64,000 bases of DNA from Terrimonas_A sp051954695 (GCA_051954695.1 JBQCHL010000011.1:62001-126000), one strand, 5' to 3'. Positions 8,354-17,750 are shown, counted from the first letter of the stretch. Translations and numbers: made by a program. The notes: generated from the letters alone by a model not told the origin.

Positions 8354-9532
8354 GTGAACAAAATCATCTTTACAGAAGAGTTCTGCCAGCCGGAGAATCT
8401 CTATCCCTTCACATTGACCCGCAAATGCCAGGATATCCGCCTGGGCATTCTCACCATCCGCGAGAAATGGGAGAAAATGACCGGTTTTTCCTCTTTTGAC
8501 AAAAATGAAGATGATTATAAGGACCTTGACAGGGCGATCAATGTAGATACGATCAGTAAGCAGGACACCTGCTACATGATACATGGTAATGTGCTGCCAA
8601 CCCCTGCACTGGTCAAAAAAATGAAAAAGCTCCACAGCGGCGAATTCATTGTAGCCAATGGCAGCTCCGGTATCGTGTTCTGTTTCACTCAAAAAGAGAT
8701 CAAAGAGAAACACCGCATACAGGTGACGCAGGCAGTGGAACTGCAGGAAGAAATAAAAGAGATCAAATATCCCTGGCATATCTTCCAGATGAATGACTGG
8801 GCGATCCGCCAGGATTTTGCTTTGCTTACCAATAAGCGCCGTTCACAGCCCATTCATCGGTCAAACCAGGTAGTGAACCGCAAAGACATTTTCCTGGAAA
8901 AAGGAGCGAAACTGGAGCATTGCATACTGAATGCTTCTACCGGCCCTATCTATATCGGCAGGAATGCGGAGATCATGGAAGGTTCCATCATTCGTGGCCC
9001 CTTTGCGATGGGCGAAGGTTCTTTGCTCAAGCTTGGAACGAAAGTGTACGGAGCCACTACGTTGGGGCCATATTGTGTAGGCGGAGGAGAGATCAAGAAT
9101 TCAGTATTGTTTGGTTATTCCAACAAAGCGCATGATGGTTATCTTGGAGATTCTGTAATAGGGGAGTGGTGCAATATGGGCGCAGGCACCACCAATTCCA
9201 ATTTAAAGAACAATGCCGGCGACGTACGGGTATGGACACCTAAGGGGCAACTGAATGCAGGAATGAAATGCGGCGTGCTGATGGGTGATTATTCGCGTAC
9301 AGCCATCAATACTTCCATCAATACAGGCACGGTGATCAGCGTTTGCTGCCATGTGTTCGGTGCGGGATTAACACCCAAATATATTCCTGCCTTCTCCTGG
9401 GGCAGTGAAGGAGTGGACCGCTATGCTTTTGATAAAGCACTGGTAGATGTGGAAGGCTGGAAAAAACTGAAAGGACATGCTATTTCCGATAACGAGAAAA
9501 GTATCCTGAAATATATCTTTGAACATTTTTAA
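8354..9532 (+). CDS. GlmU-like putative sugar nucleotidyltransferase
   Basis: A 392-residue protein of the NTP_transf_4 / GlmU-like family that is widespread in Bacteroidota. The N-terminal half (IIFTEEFCQPENLYPFTLTR) corresponds to a divergent nucleotidyltransferase domain. The C-terminal half (about 190-340) is a left-handed beta-helix with hexapeptide-like turns: IYIGRNAEIMEGSIIRGPF, VIGEWCNMGAGTTNSNLKN. The usual GlmU nucleotide-binding motif (LAAGxGTRM) is not present, so the substrate is uncertain. The start is a GTG at 8354. tpiA follows 23 nt downstream, suggesting cotranscription. The role may lie in cell-envelope sugar metabolism. Confidence 0.82.
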   Translation: MNKIIFTEEFCQPENLYPFTLTRKCQDIRLGILTIREKWEKMTGFSSFDKNEDDYKDLDRAINVDTISKQDTCYMIHGNVLPTPALVKKMKKLHSGEFIVANGSSGIVFCFTQKEIKEKHRIQVTQAVELQEEIKEIKYPWHIFQMNDWAIRQDFALLTNKRRSQPIHRSNQVVNRKDIFLEKGAKLEHCILNASTGPIYIGRNAEIMEGSIIRGPFAMGEGSLLKLGTKVYGATTLGPYCVGGGEIKNSVLFGYSNKAHDGYLGDSVIGEWCNMGAGTTNSNLKNNAGDVRVWTPKGQLNAGMKCGVLMGDYSRTAINTSINTGTVISVCCHVFGAGLTPKYIPAFSWGSEGVDRYAFDKALVDVEGWKKLKGHAISDNEKSILKYIFEHF

Positions 9533-9555
9533 TCAATAAACCCTTAACCAATTCA

Positions 9556-10323
9556 ATGCGTATGAGAAAGCAGATCGCTGCAGCTAACTGGAAGATGAAC
9601 CTGAGTTTTCAGCAAGGAGAAAAATTACTGAATGACATTCTTACGGCCAAGATCGCTTTGGCAGATCACCAGGAAGTAATTTTTGCAGTGCCTTATCCTT
9701 ATCTCCTGATGACAAGAAGTGAAGTGGCAGAAGAGAAGAATTATTATACAGCAGCCCAAAACTGTTATCATAAAAAATCAGGCGCCTATACCGGTGAAGT
9801 ATCCGCCGAAATGCTGCATTCCATTGGTGTACCTTACTGCGTGATCGGTCATAGCGAACGTCGTGAATATTTCAATGAATCCAATGCTGTGCTGGCAGAC
9901 AAACTGAACCTTTGCCTGGAAAATTTCATCACACCGATTTTTTGCTGCGGTGAACCATTGTCCATTCGTGAGCAGGGAACGCAAAATGAATTTGTGGCAA
10001 CACAATTGAAAGAATCATTGTACCATCTTCCTGCTGAAAAAATAAAAGATATCGTGATCGCGTATGAGCCAATCTGGGCAATCGGTACAGGAAAGACCGC
10101 TACTACCGAACAGGCACAGGAAATGCACGCCTATCTGCGTTCTGCACTGGCTGCGCAATACGGAAAGGATATAGCAGCACAAATATCCATTCTTTATGGC
10201 GGAAGCGTTAAAGCCAATAATGCAAAGGAATTGTTCAGTTGCCCTGATGTGGATGGAGGACTTGTTGGCGGAGCATCATTAGTGGCGGCAGACTTTATCG
10301 ATATTATTAAAGCGCTTAAATAA
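9556..10323 (+). CDS. tpiA: Triosephosphate isomerase
   Basis: A 255-residue TIM barrel that interconverts dihydroxyacetone phosphate and glyceraldehyde 3-phosphate in glycolysis. Active-site elements are all visible: the Lys in AANWKMN, the His in VIGHSERREYF, the catalytic Glu in AYEPIWAIGTGKTA with flexible loop 6, and the phosphate-binding YGGSVKANN and DGGLVGGASL. A second ATG at 9562 would give MRKQIAAANWK and is an equally good start. It follows the GlmU-like gene by 23 nt. A 13-bp hairpin lies between it and the glycan operon downstream. Confidence 0.97.
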   Translation: MRMRKQIAAANWKMNLSFQQGEKLLNDILTAKIALADHQEVIFAVPYPYLLMTRSEVAEEKNYYTAAQNCYHKKSGAYTGEVSAEMLHSIGVPYCVIGHSERREYFNESNAVLADKLNLCLENFITPIFCCGEPLSIREQGTQNEFVATQLKESLYHLPAEKIKDIVIAYEPIWAIGTGKTATTEQAQEMHAYLRSALAAQYGKDIAAQISILYGGSVKANNAKELFSCPDVDGGLVGGASLVAADFIDIIKALK

Positions 10324-10335
10324 ACAAGGGCCCGT

Positions 10336-10374
10336 CGTTTTGAGCAGGCGCCAGGCTTAGACCTGCTCAAAACG
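10336..10374. terminator. Hairpin between tpiA and the glycan operon
   Basis: Perfect 13-bp stem (10336-10348 with 10362-10374) and a 13-nt loop, 13 nt after the tpiA stop. No T-tract follows on the plus strand, so it may be a weak terminator, an RNA-processing or stability element, or part of the 5' leader of the flippase operon. Confidence 0.45.
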
Positions 10375-10388
10375 TATTACCCACAGGA

Positions 10389-11687
10389 ATGACCGTTCAG
10401 CGTTTATTATATCAAAGCCTGCTATGGCGGGGCATTTACCTGGTTTCATTACTGCTGTTAAATGTCCTGGTAAGCCGTTTATATGGTGCTGCAGGCAGCG
10501 GCTGGATATTTTATCTTTCAAGCATCTATGCGCTGTTCATCCTCCTATGCAGTTTCAGCCTGGAAACAGCTATGGGATACTATCTTGCCAATAAACGGAT
10601 ACCCGCCCTGCAATTATTTTTCCTGTCCCTGATCTGGGTACTGGTAGCCGGCCTGCTTACCTGGTGGCTGGCAGGGTCTTATTTTCAGCAACTGAACCAG
10701 CGGCTGGAACCAGGGAAATTTATTAAAGTATCCATTGCATTTGTGACCGGCAATCTCCTGATCACTTTTTTTACCGCACTTTTTTATGCGGAAAAGAAAG
10801 TGGTGCTGCCTAATATTATCCTTGCCGGGATCAATCTTTTACTGATCGCCTTTGCAGGCTGGTTATATAAAAATGGTACTGCCGGAGATCTGTCGCAGTT
10901 TATTGATATTTATTTCTTTTCTTTCCTTGCAGCAGGTATTGTTTTAGCATTGGCATTTATTATCCGGACGGAAAACCGGAAAGAAAATTTTCTGCCTTCA
11001 TCATCAATGCTGCGGGTATTATTCAGGTATTCATTTCTTGCTTTTATAGCCAATACCATCAGCTTTATTTTATTCAGGGTTGATTATTTTTTTGTTGACA
11101 GGTTTTGTGATGATACAGCACTGGGAAATTATATACAGGTTTCAAAGCTTACACAGCTTTTCTTTGTTATACCCGGCATTCTTGCCAGTGCGGTATTTCC
11201 TCTAACAGCAGGCGGCCAAAGGGAAGAAGTGAACAGGAGCCTGCCTGTATTATCCCGGATGATCATCCTGCTATTCGGTACTGGTTGTATTTTACTGGCG
11301 ATTGCCGGTAAATGGCTGTTCCCTGCTGTGTTCGGACAAAGCTTTAATATGATGTATCTTCCTTTTTTATTGATGATACCGGGCATACTGGCCATTTGCC
11401 TGATATATCCCGTTACATCTTATTATGCGGGAAAGAACAGGATAAAGGAAAATATCAAAGGCTCGCTGCTTGCTACTGCATTATTGATAGCAGGCGATCT
11501 GGTACTGGTACCATTGTATGGAATAAATGGCGCTGCATTGGTTTGCAGCCTGAGTTATATGTTGTATGGCGCATACATGGTAGCAAGATTCAGCCAGGAA
11601 TATGGAGTAAAGCTGGGTGATTTTTTTATTATCCGGAAAACCGATCTTTATCTGATCCCTAAACTTTTGAATAAGCGATGGACCTGA
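10389..11687 (+). CDS. Polysaccharide flippase (Wzx/MATE-like oligosaccharide transporter)
   Basis: A 432-residue integral inner-membrane protein with about 12 to 14 hydrophobic helices over its whole length. The arrangement and local features (SLLLLNVLVSRLYGAAGSGWIFYL at the start, repeated aromatic/Gly helices, lone charged loops) fit the MVF/PST flippase superfamily that moves undecaprenyl-linked oligosaccharides across the membrane. It opens a six-gene run whose members overlap or nearly touch, and its 3' end overlaps the methyltransferase by 10 nt. The context (two glycosyltransferases, a GT39-like membrane transferase and DUF2304) supports surface-glycan assembly. The exact substrate cannot be read. 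Confidence 0.82.
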   Translation: MTVQRLLYQSLLWRGIYLVSLLLLNVLVSRLYGAAGSGWIFYLSSIYALFILLCSFSLETAMGYYLANKRIPALQLFFLSLIWVLVAGLLTWWLAGSYFQQLNQRLEPGKFIKVSIAFVTGNLLITFFTALFYAEKKVVLPNIILAGINLLLIAFAGWLYKNGTAGDLSQFIDIYFFSFLAAGIVLALAFIIRTENRKENFLPSSSMLRVLFRYSFLAFIANTISFILFRVDYFFVDRFCDDTALGNYIQVSKLTQLFFVIPGILASAVFPLTAGGQREEVNRSLPVLSRMIILLFGTGCILLAIAGKWLFPAVFGQSFNMMYLPFLLMIPGILAICLIYPVTSYYAGKNRIKENIKGSLLATALLIAGDLVLVPLYGINGAALVCSLSYMLYGAYMVARFSQEYGVKLGDFFIIRKTDLYLIPKLLNKRWT

Positions 11688-12382
11688 ATTCGGATATGTA
11701 TCTCAATGGGCAGTACCTGCAAAATAATCCTACCTGGGATGTAGAAGACAGTCCCTGGAAGGCAATGGTGATCCATGAACTGCTTGAGCGAAATAATATC
11801 CGGGCAAAAGATATTGCGGAAATAGGCTGTGGGGCCGGAGGAATACTGGAACAATTGGCCCTGTTGGAGCCTTCTGTTGAGCAACTGAGGGGATATGATA
11901 TTTCTCCCCATGCTATTGAACTGGCAAAGAAAAAGGAAACAGGAAATATCCGTTTTTATCAGCAGGATTTCCTGGAAGGAAATGAAACAGCAGAACTATT
12001 GCTGGCTATTGATGTGGTGGAGCATATTGCCGATTATTATGGGTTTCTTGAAAAGCTAAAGAAAAAAGGTAAGCAGTTCATATTTCATATCCCCCTTGAT
12101 GCATCCTGCCGTAGTTTGCTGAAACCCTGGATTCTCAAACAGCAGCGGGACACTGTAGGGCATCTGCATTATTTTTCAGAAGAGATGGTGCTATGGTTTT
12201 TAAAAGACACCCGGTATGAAATCATCGACTGGGTATATACAAAACCGGTACCGGATACAAAGCCGCCACGTTCTTTTATGCAGGGCATAAAGAAAAACCT
12301 GCGGAATATTTCGTTTTCTCTGAACAAGCCATTAAGCGTGAAGTTGTGGGGAGGATATTCCATGATGATCCTGGCTCAATAA
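11678..12382 (+). CDS. SAM-dependent methyltransferase
   Basis: A 234-residue class I methyltransferase. SAM-binding motif I is IAEIGCGAGGIL, with the acidic residue ending strand 2 in LRGYDISPHAIELA and motif IV-like LLLAIDVVEHI. The second half (about 130-234) is family-specific. It overlaps the flippase by 10 nt and lies 6 nt before the GT4 gene, so it is an operon member and probably modifies a glycan, a lipid carrier or a sugar nucleotide. It could equally be a regulatory or unrelated enzyme; nothing identifies the acceptor. Confidence 0.82.
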   Translation: MDLNSDMYLNGQYLQNNPTWDVEDSPWKAMVIHELLERNNIRAKDIAEIGCGAGGILEQLALLEPSVEQLRGYDISPHAIELAKKKETGNIRFYQQDFLEGNETAELLLAIDVVEHIADYYGFLEKLKKKGKQFIFHIPLDASCRSLLKPWILKQQRDTVGHLHYFSEEMVLWFLKDTRYEIIDWVYTKPVPDTKPPRSFMQGIKKNLRNISFSLNKPLSVKLWGGYSMMILAQ

Positions 12383-12388
12383 TATTTT

Positions 12389-13564
12389 ATGAAAAGAATT
12401 CTCTGGCTTGCCAGTTGGTATCCTAATCGTTTAGCTCCTCTGAATGCTGATTTTACTCAACGGCATGCAAGGGCTGTAAGCCTGTATCACGAGGTGGATA
12501 CCATTTTCGTGGTGAGGGATGCAAAGGGTAAAATTACAAAGAGCGTTAAGCAGGAGATCATAAAGGAAGGGCAGTTGACACAACATATCATCTACTATTA
12601 TTCTCCCAAAATCCCGATTCCGGTAGTAGACCGGCTTTTCTCCCAATTGAAGTATGGGCGCCTGTTTAAAAAATATATCGGCCAGTATATCTATGAGAAG
12701 GGCCTGCCTCGACTGGTGCATCTTCATGTAGGAATGAAAGCCGGCTTGCTCGCAATGTGGTTGAAACGGAAGTATAATATCCCTTATCTTGTTACAGAAC
12801 ACTGGACAGGTTTTTTGCCGGAGGCTGCTGACCGGTTTGACGGGCTTTCCTTTTACCTGCAAAAAAAATGGAAACAATTATGGGCAGATGCGGCTGCTAT
12901 AAGCGTTGTATCTGCTTACCTGCAAGAGCGTTTAAGTGCTTTGTCGGCAAATATGCCACCGGTAAAGATCATTCCCAATGTAGTTGATACTACGGTATTT
13001 TACCCGGTGGAACAAGAAAAGCGGAATATCACACAGTTCATTCATGTATCCGAATTGGGATTTCAGAAAAATCCTGAAGCAATACTGGAAGCTTTTGCAT
13101 TAGTGAAGGAAACGAACCCTTCTTTTCAACTGATTATTTTTGGTCCGGATAATGAGCAGGTACTTTCCCGGATAAAAAGATTGGGATTGACTGAGCAGGT
13201 CAGATTGCATGCCGAAGTGCCTCAGCACGAGCTGGCCAAATATGTACGGCAGTCAGATGCGTTGGTCTTATATTCACGCTATGAAACCTTTGGTTGCGTT
13301 GTGATAGAGGCCCTGGCCAGCGGCATACCGGCAATAGTCAGTGATATTCCTGTAATGCATGAATTGATACAGGATGGTAAAAACGGGATCTTAGTAAAAC
13401 CAGAAGACCCTGCTGCCCTTGCGGAAAAGATCCTTTGGTTTATCAGGAATCAGGCAGCGTTTGATAAAACAACCATTGCGGGGGAAGCTGCTGCAAAATA
13501 TAATTATGCAATAACGGGTAAAATGTTTTCCGAATGGTATGCCGGCTTTGTTTCGGCATCATGA
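12389..13564 (+). CDS. Glycosyltransferase family 4
   Basis: A 391-residue retaining glycosyltransferase of GT-B fold. The C-terminal Rossmann domain has the diagnostic EX7E motif (SRYETFGCVVIEALASGIP) plus the usual NGILV..EDP segment. The N-terminal acceptor domain begins ILWLASWYPNRLAPLNADFTQRHA, typical of Bacteroidota GT4 enzymes that act on lipid-linked glycans. No membrane segment is evident, so it should act at the cytoplasmic face. It sits between the methyltransferase (6 nt) and the GT39-like gene (4 nt). Donor and acceptor are unknown. Confidence 0.9.
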   Translation: MKRILWLASWYPNRLAPLNADFTQRHARAVSLYHEVDTIFVVRDAKGKITKSVKQEIIKEGQLTQHIIYYYSPKIPIPVVDRLFSQLKYGRLFKKYIGQYIYEKGLPRLVHLHVGMKAGLLAMWLKRKYNIPYLVTEHWTGFLPEAADRFDGLSFYLQKKWKQLWADAAAISVVSAYLQERLSALSANMPPVKIIPNVVDTTVFYPVEQEKRNITQFIHVSELGFQKNPEAILEAFALVKETNPSFQLIIFGPDNEQVLSRIKRLGLTEQVRLHAEVPQHELAKYVRQSDALVLYSRYETFGCVVIEALASGIPAIVSDIPVMHELIQDGKNGILVKPEDPAALAEKILWFIRNQAAFDKTTIAGEAAAKYNYAITGKMFSEWYAGFVSAS

Positions 13565-13568
13565 GTCT

Positions 13569-15137
13569 ATGAGCAGAAAAAACCACTATATCATTGTTGT
13601 ATTGCTTTTCGCGGTATATCTTATCAATGGCCTGATAGCGATACCCCGGCTTTCTATTACAAGTGATGAAGGGGATCACCTGGTTTATGGTATCCGTGTG
13701 CTCCAGCTACATCCCGAAAAAGTACGCCCCTTTGAGGATGCCAGCACTATGCCTATATCTGCGCTGAATGCGCTGCCGAGAGGAGTGGAGCAGTTAACTG
13801 CCAGCGAAAAACTGGTTAAAACAGATGGAGGTGTTTCGGATATTTTTTCGGGGAGATATATTACTTTGTTGGTTTGCCTGCTGATAGGATTGTTTATTTA
13901 TAAATGGTCGAAAGAACTTGGAGGCGAAAATGCCGCATTGTTCTCACTATTCCTTTTTGTGTTCTGCCCCAATATCAATGCTAATAATTATCTGCTGACA
14001 ACAGATTCATATGCGGCTTTGCTAACCCTGCTGACGGGATATTATTTCTACCGGTTTCTCCGGCGCCCGGGCTGGAAGGATTTTGTTTTATTCAGCATCT
14101 TTATCGGGATTTCACAGGCCACGAAACAATCATTGGTATTGTTGTTTTTCTTTTTTGGCGTGTTGTCGCTGGTGATTCTCATAAGAAGAAACAGCTTGTT
14201 TAGCAGGTTCAAAATAAATTTTGCCCGGCTGCTGGCATTGACCGGCATTGTATTACTGGTGATCAATATTGCTTTCCTGTTCAATGGTACCGGCCGTTCA
14301 TTGAACGCCTACCATTTTAAAAGCATTTTTTTTATCGGGATGAAGGATTGGCCGTTGATCAGCCATTTGCCGATGCCTTTGCCTGCTCCCTTCCTGGAAG
14401 GCTTTGACGAAGTGAAATATATGTTGAGTCTCGGTAGCGGTCATGAAGAAACATCTGCCAGGTCATATCTTTTCGGGAATTATTTTACCGGCAAAGGTGT
14501 ATGGTATTATTATCCTTGCGTGATCCTCTTTAAAACGCCGCTGGGTGTATGGGTATCGCTTTGTTTACTGGCTGTTCAAGCGATGCGTAAAAAAATAAAG
14601 GATGTAAATGGAATTGGGTACCCTTTATTGCTGGCTTTCTTTTTTGTAGCCATGGTAATGCTGTTGAATACTTCCCAGCATAGCATCAGGCATCTGTTGA
14701 TGATATACCCGCTGATATATGTGAGCCTGGGCAGCCTGGCTGCTGCTACTTTTCGTGGAAAGAAATATTTTTTTAGCATGATCCTGCTTTACAGCATCAG
14801 TACATTTTATTATTATTTCCCCAACCTGGTATCTTATACCAATGAGCTGCTGTGGAATAAAACAAATGTATATAAAACTATTGCCAGCTCAAATATAGAT
14901 TATGGGCAATGTTCTTTTTTTGCGGAAGAATACCTGCAGCGAAATCCCGGCATACAATGGGCTCCTCTTCAACCGGCTGCCGGAAGGTTTATTATTGGCA
15001 TAAATGATTACCTGGATCTGAGAGGATCAGGCAAATATGCCTGGATACGTAATTTTAAGCCTGAACAGGAGGTGGATCATTGTTATCTGTTCTTTAGTAT
15101 TACGGAGGAAGCGTTAAATGCAAAAGGGCTGAAATGA
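13569..15137 (+). CDS. GT39-like membrane glycosyltransferase (PMT_2/ArnT type)
   Basis: A 522-residue polytopic membrane protein. The first periplasmic loop has the acidic pair in ITSDEGDHLVYGIRVL, in the position of the catalytic Asp-Glu of PMT/ArnT enzymes that use polyprenyl-phosphate sugars. About ten further hydrophobic helices follow, and a soluble-looking C-terminal tail of about 100 residues. The ATG at 13569 begins MSRKNHYIIVVLL and lies 4 nt after the previous stop; a start at 13539 would overlap that gene and is less likely. The end overlaps the GT2 gene by 4 nt (ATGA). The next gene may make its polyprenyl-phosphate donor. Confidence 0.85.
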   Translation: MSRKNHYIIVVLLFAVYLINGLIAIPRLSITSDEGDHLVYGIRVLQLHPEKVRPFEDASTMPISALNALPRGVEQLTASEKLVKTDGGVSDIFSGRYITLLVCLLIGLFIYKWSKELGGENAALFSLFLFVFCPNINANNYLLTTDSYAALLTLLTGYYFYRFLRRPGWKDFVLFSIFIGISQATKQSLVLLFFFFGVLSLVILIRRNSLFSRFKINFARLLALTGIVLLVINIAFLFNGTGRSLNAYHFKSIFFIGMKDWPLISHLPMPLPAPFLEGFDEVKYMLSLGSGHEETSARSYLFGNYFTGKGVWYYYPCVILFKTPLGVWVSLCLLAVQAMRKKIKDVNGIGYPLLLAFFFVAMVMLLNTSQHSIRHLLMIYPLIYVSLGSLAAATFRGKKYFFSMILLYSISTFYYYFPNLVSYTNELLWNKTNVYKTIASSNIDYGQCSFFAEEYLQRNPGIQWAPLQPAAGRFIIGINDYLDLRGSGKYAWIRNFKPEQEVDHCYLFFSITEEALNAKGLK

Positions 15138-15823
15138 GTGAAATGTCTGCATCCATATTTGTAATTGTGCCGTGTTATAACGAGGCAATGGTGATCCGGA
15201 CCACTGTCGGCCGTTTGCTGGGGAGGGGATACCAGGTAGTGGTCGTGGATGATGCTTCTTCAGACAATACGAAAGATTTATTGAGTGGACTGGCAGCATA
15301 TTATATCCGGCATGAAGTCAACCTTGGTCAGGGTGCTGCCCTGCAAACAGGGATTGAATTTGCCTTGCAGGCGGGAGCTGCCTGGCTGGTCACTTTTGAT
15401 GCCGATGGACAGCACGATGTGAATGATATAGCTTTGATGATGGAGCTGCTTGATAAAGAAAAGGCAGGTGTTGTTTTCGGGTCCAGGTTTCTCGCAGGGG
15501 CAAGTGCTAATATTTCGCTGTCGCGAAAGATCGTATTGAGATCAGCCCGGCTGGTGAATTATTTTGCATCCGGTATCCTGCTTACTGATGCCAATAACGG
15601 CCTTCGCGTAATGACACGGGATGCTGCATTAAAAATGCGGATCACTGAAAACCGCAGCACCCACTCTGCACAGATACAGAATATGGTAAGGGAAAACAAG
15701 ATCAGCTATGCAGAATGCCCGGTGAATATATCCTATACAGATTATTCCCGGAGCAAAGGCCTTAAGAATATCGCCAGCATCCGTATCTTGTATGAAATGA
15801 TACTTTTTAAAATATTCCGCTGA
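15134..15823 (+). CDS. Glycosyltransferase family 2 (dolichyl/polyprenyl-phosphate sugar synthase-like)
   Basis: A 229-residue GT-A enzyme. IVPCYNEAMVI, VVVDDASSDNT and the DxD-type FDADGQHD are the nucleotide-sugar and metal-binding motifs. The size and the lack of C-terminal membrane helices match DPM-like synthases that load sugar onto a polyprenyl phosphate. It overlaps the GT39-like gene by ATGA and the DUF2304 gene by one base (TGATG), so the three are translationally coupled. A reasonable inference is that GT2 makes the lipid-phosphate donor used by the GT39-like enzyme on the outer face. Confidence 0.9.
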   Translation: MSEMSASIFVIVPCYNEAMVIRTTVGRLLGRGYQVVVVDDASSDNTKDLLSGLAAYYIRHEVNLGQGAALQTGIEFALQAGAAWLVTFDADGQHDVNDIALMMELLDKEKAGVVFGSRFLAGASANISLSRKIVLRSARLVNYFASGILLTDANNGLRVMTRDAALKMRITENRSTHSAQIQNMVRENKISYAECPVNISYTDYSRSKGLKNIASIRILYEMILFKIFR

Positions 15824-16155
15824 TGTCACCCATACAGATCATACTTATTTCAGGAGTGGTTTTTATAACCCTTTACCTGTATCTGCGGCTTCGCAGTAAT
15901 CTCATTGATGCCATACTGATCTTTCTTTTTTTTGGCGGAGCCATATTTTTCATTTTGTTTCCTGATGCTACTACTTCTATCGCTCAGCGGTTGGGAGTAA
16001 AAAGAGGGGTCAATCTTGTTTTTTATGTTACGATCTTATTTATGTTCTTTCTTATTCTCAAATTATATTCCCGCGTAAGGAAGCTGGAAAAGAAATTTAC
16101 AGAGATAGTAAGGGATAGGGGAATAGAAAAAGCGGAATTCCTGGAAAAGAAATAA
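15823..16155 (+). CDS. DUF2304 small membrane protein
   Basis: A 110-residue protein with three hydrophobic helices (about residues 3-20, 29-47, 62-82) and a charged, probably coiled-coil C-terminal tail (SRVRKLEKKFTEIVRD). DUF2304 proteins are regularly encoded beside GT2 polyprenyl-phosphate synthases; some are proposed to anchor the synthase to the membrane or help flip its product. Its start overlaps the GT2 stop by one base. It is the last gene of the glycan operon; the next gene is convergent. Confidence 0.85.
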   Translation: MSPIQIILISGVVFITLYLYLRLRSNLIDAILIFLFFGGAIFFILFPDATTSIAQRLGVKRGVNLVFYVTILFMFFLILKLYSRVRKLEKKFTEIVRDRGIEKAEFLEKK

Positions 16156-16209
16156 TAAACAAAAGCCCATCATGATCTCATGAAGGGATTTATAAAAATA
16201 AATAAGAGA

Positions 16210-17085
16210 TCAGAATTTCAGTTTCTTCATATACTCCGCATCATCCTTTGTAGCTTCCAATGGGGTAGTGCCTGCATATTTTTCCTGCTCTACAATATAA
16301 TATTGCATGCCTGTTTTCTTTGCCGTCTTCAATATTTTAGCAAAGTCGATGCTGCCCATGCCCAGCGTGCAGGTGTCTGCAGCTTCTGTTGCATTCTTTG
16401 TACGGTCTTTTACATGACAGGCGCGGAAACGGTCCTTATATTTCTTTAACCATTCTTCCGGGTCCTGGCCGGCTGTGACTACCCAGTAAATATCCATTTC
16501 AAAGTCAACCAGGGTAGGGTCGGTGCCTTTCATCAATACGTCTTGCGGAAACTGACCTTCCTGCTGTTTGAAGGTATAGTCATGGTTATGATAAGCAAAG
16601 CGGATACCGTTCTTTTTACAGATCTCGCCTTTTGCATTGAACTCATCGGCGATCTTCTTGTAGTCGTCCAGTGATTTTTGCGCTCCTTTGTAAGGACAGA
16701 TCAGGTATTTCATGCCAATGGCTGCTGCTTCTGCTGCCTTTTTTTCAAAGTCTTTATTGATATCGCAATGGCTGGAGATGAATTCCATGCCCTGGTCGTC
16801 CATGAACTTTTTGAAATCAGTGTTGGTCATGCCCCAGAACAGACCCTGCGGGCCTTCGTACCCTTCTATTTGCTTGTAGCCAAAGGAAGCCACCTGTTTC
16901 AGAATACCTTGTGGGTCCTTAGGTAGATCATCCCGCAATGTATATAATTGCAGACCGAATTTGCTTAATGTTTTTGCTGTTTCTTCCTCTTCTTTCGACA
17001 TGAGTTTGCAGGCCGTGGGAGCGATAGCCAGGCCCAAAGCTAAATTGCCACTTAATCGTAAGAAATCTCTGCGTTTATAATTCAT
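16210..17085 (-). CDS. Sugar phosphate isomerase/epimerase-like TIM barrel, exported
   Basis: A 291-residue xylose-isomerase-like TIM-barrel protein with an N-terminal twin-arginine signal (KRRDFLRLSG) and possibly a lipobox-like APTAC. Metal-ligand positions are visible in AYHNHDY, DFEMDIYW, CHVKDR and VEQEKY. It is the last gene of a five-gene minus-strand operon (transporter, TIM barrel, GMC oxidoreductase, small subunit, this gene), separated by 29 nt from the small subunit. In related clusters such proteins act on keto-sugars or keto-glycosides, so a periplasmic keto-sugar isomerase or epimerase is the best guess. The substrate is not proven. Confidence 0.87.
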   Translation of the reverse strand: MNYKRRDFLRLSGNLALGLAIAPTACKLMSKEEEETAKTLSKFGLQLYTLRDDLPKDPQGILKQVASFGYKQIEGYEGPQGLFWGMTNTDFKKFMDDQGMEFISSHCDINKDFEKKAAEAAAIGMKYLICPYKGAQKSLDDYKKIADEFNAKGEICKKNGIRFAYHNHDYTFKQQEGQFPQDVLMKGTDPTLVDFEMDIYWVVTAGQDPEEWLKKYKDRFRACHVKDRTKNATEAADTCTLGMGSIDFAKILKTAKKTGMQYYIVEQEKYAGTTPLEATKDDAEYMKKLKF

Positions 17086-17114
17086 TGGTAAAGATTTTTG
17101 AATATTGAGTGTTA

Positions 17115-17750
17115 TCAGCTTGCCCAGGCTTTATCCCCTTGCTTATAAGGGAAAGCACCGTCATATTTCCCTGGCACCGGCATATAACGCAATGCTTTTG
17201 TTGCACCAGGTTTAGAAGTGAAATAGCCTGTGATAGTAAGCTGTTTCATCATGGTGAAATAATGGGGTTCCATTCTTTCCTTTTTGAAAGCTGTATTGCC
17301 TTTGGCTTTTTCTTCTTTTTCCTTTTCATTCTGAGCTTTTTCAAACTCTCCTTTTTTCTTCTGGTATTCTTTGGCTTCCGTGTCGAGGCTCTGCAACAAC
17401 TGGAGGCGCTGCTCAGGTGTGGCTTTCATAAAGCTGGTCTTATGCATTGCTTCACAGGCTTCATCCAGCTTGGCGATGCCTGCATGGAATGTTTTCTGAT
17501 CATCTTCATCATAGCAATCGTCTACCATCACTTTCATGAATTTTCCTATCTCTGTTTCCTTGGCGCCTGGAGTCTGGGTTTTAGGTAAGATCGTTTCGCC
17601 GACTTCGTCCAGGAAAGCGATATCGCTTTCGGTGAAAGCGGTTCCTCCCAGCTTGGGTTCATTCTTACAACCAGTAAGGAACATTTCTCCGCCGATCAGT
17701 GCGGAGCCGGTAGCAAGAGCGATCAGTTTTAAAAGTTCTCTGCGTTCCAT
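17115..17750 (-). CDS. Gluconate 2-dehydrogenase subunit 3 family protein
   Basis: A 211-residue small subunit. The N-terminus MERRELLKLIALATG combines a twin-arginine-like start with a lipobox (FLTGCKNE), so it is likely a Tat-exported lipoprotein. The domain begins FTESDIAFLDEVGETILPKT, the hallmark of this family. A highly charged insert lies around 125-155 (EYQKKKGEFEKAQNEKEKEEK). In known enzymes this subunit escorts the signal-less GMC flavoprotein through Tat and is needed for its activity. It sits 24 nt downstream of the GMC gene, as expected for a partner. Confidence 0.92.
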   Translation of the reverse strand: MERRELLKLIALATGSALIGGEMFLTGCKNEPKLGGTAFTESDIAFLDEVGETILPKTQTPGAKETEIGKFMKVMVDDCYDEDDQKTFHAGIAKLDEACEAMHKTSFMKATPEQRLQLLQSLDTEAKEYQKKKGEFEKAQNEKEKEEKAKGNTAFKKERMEPHYFTMMKQLTITGYFTSKPGATKALRYMPVPGKYDGAFPYKQGDKAWAS

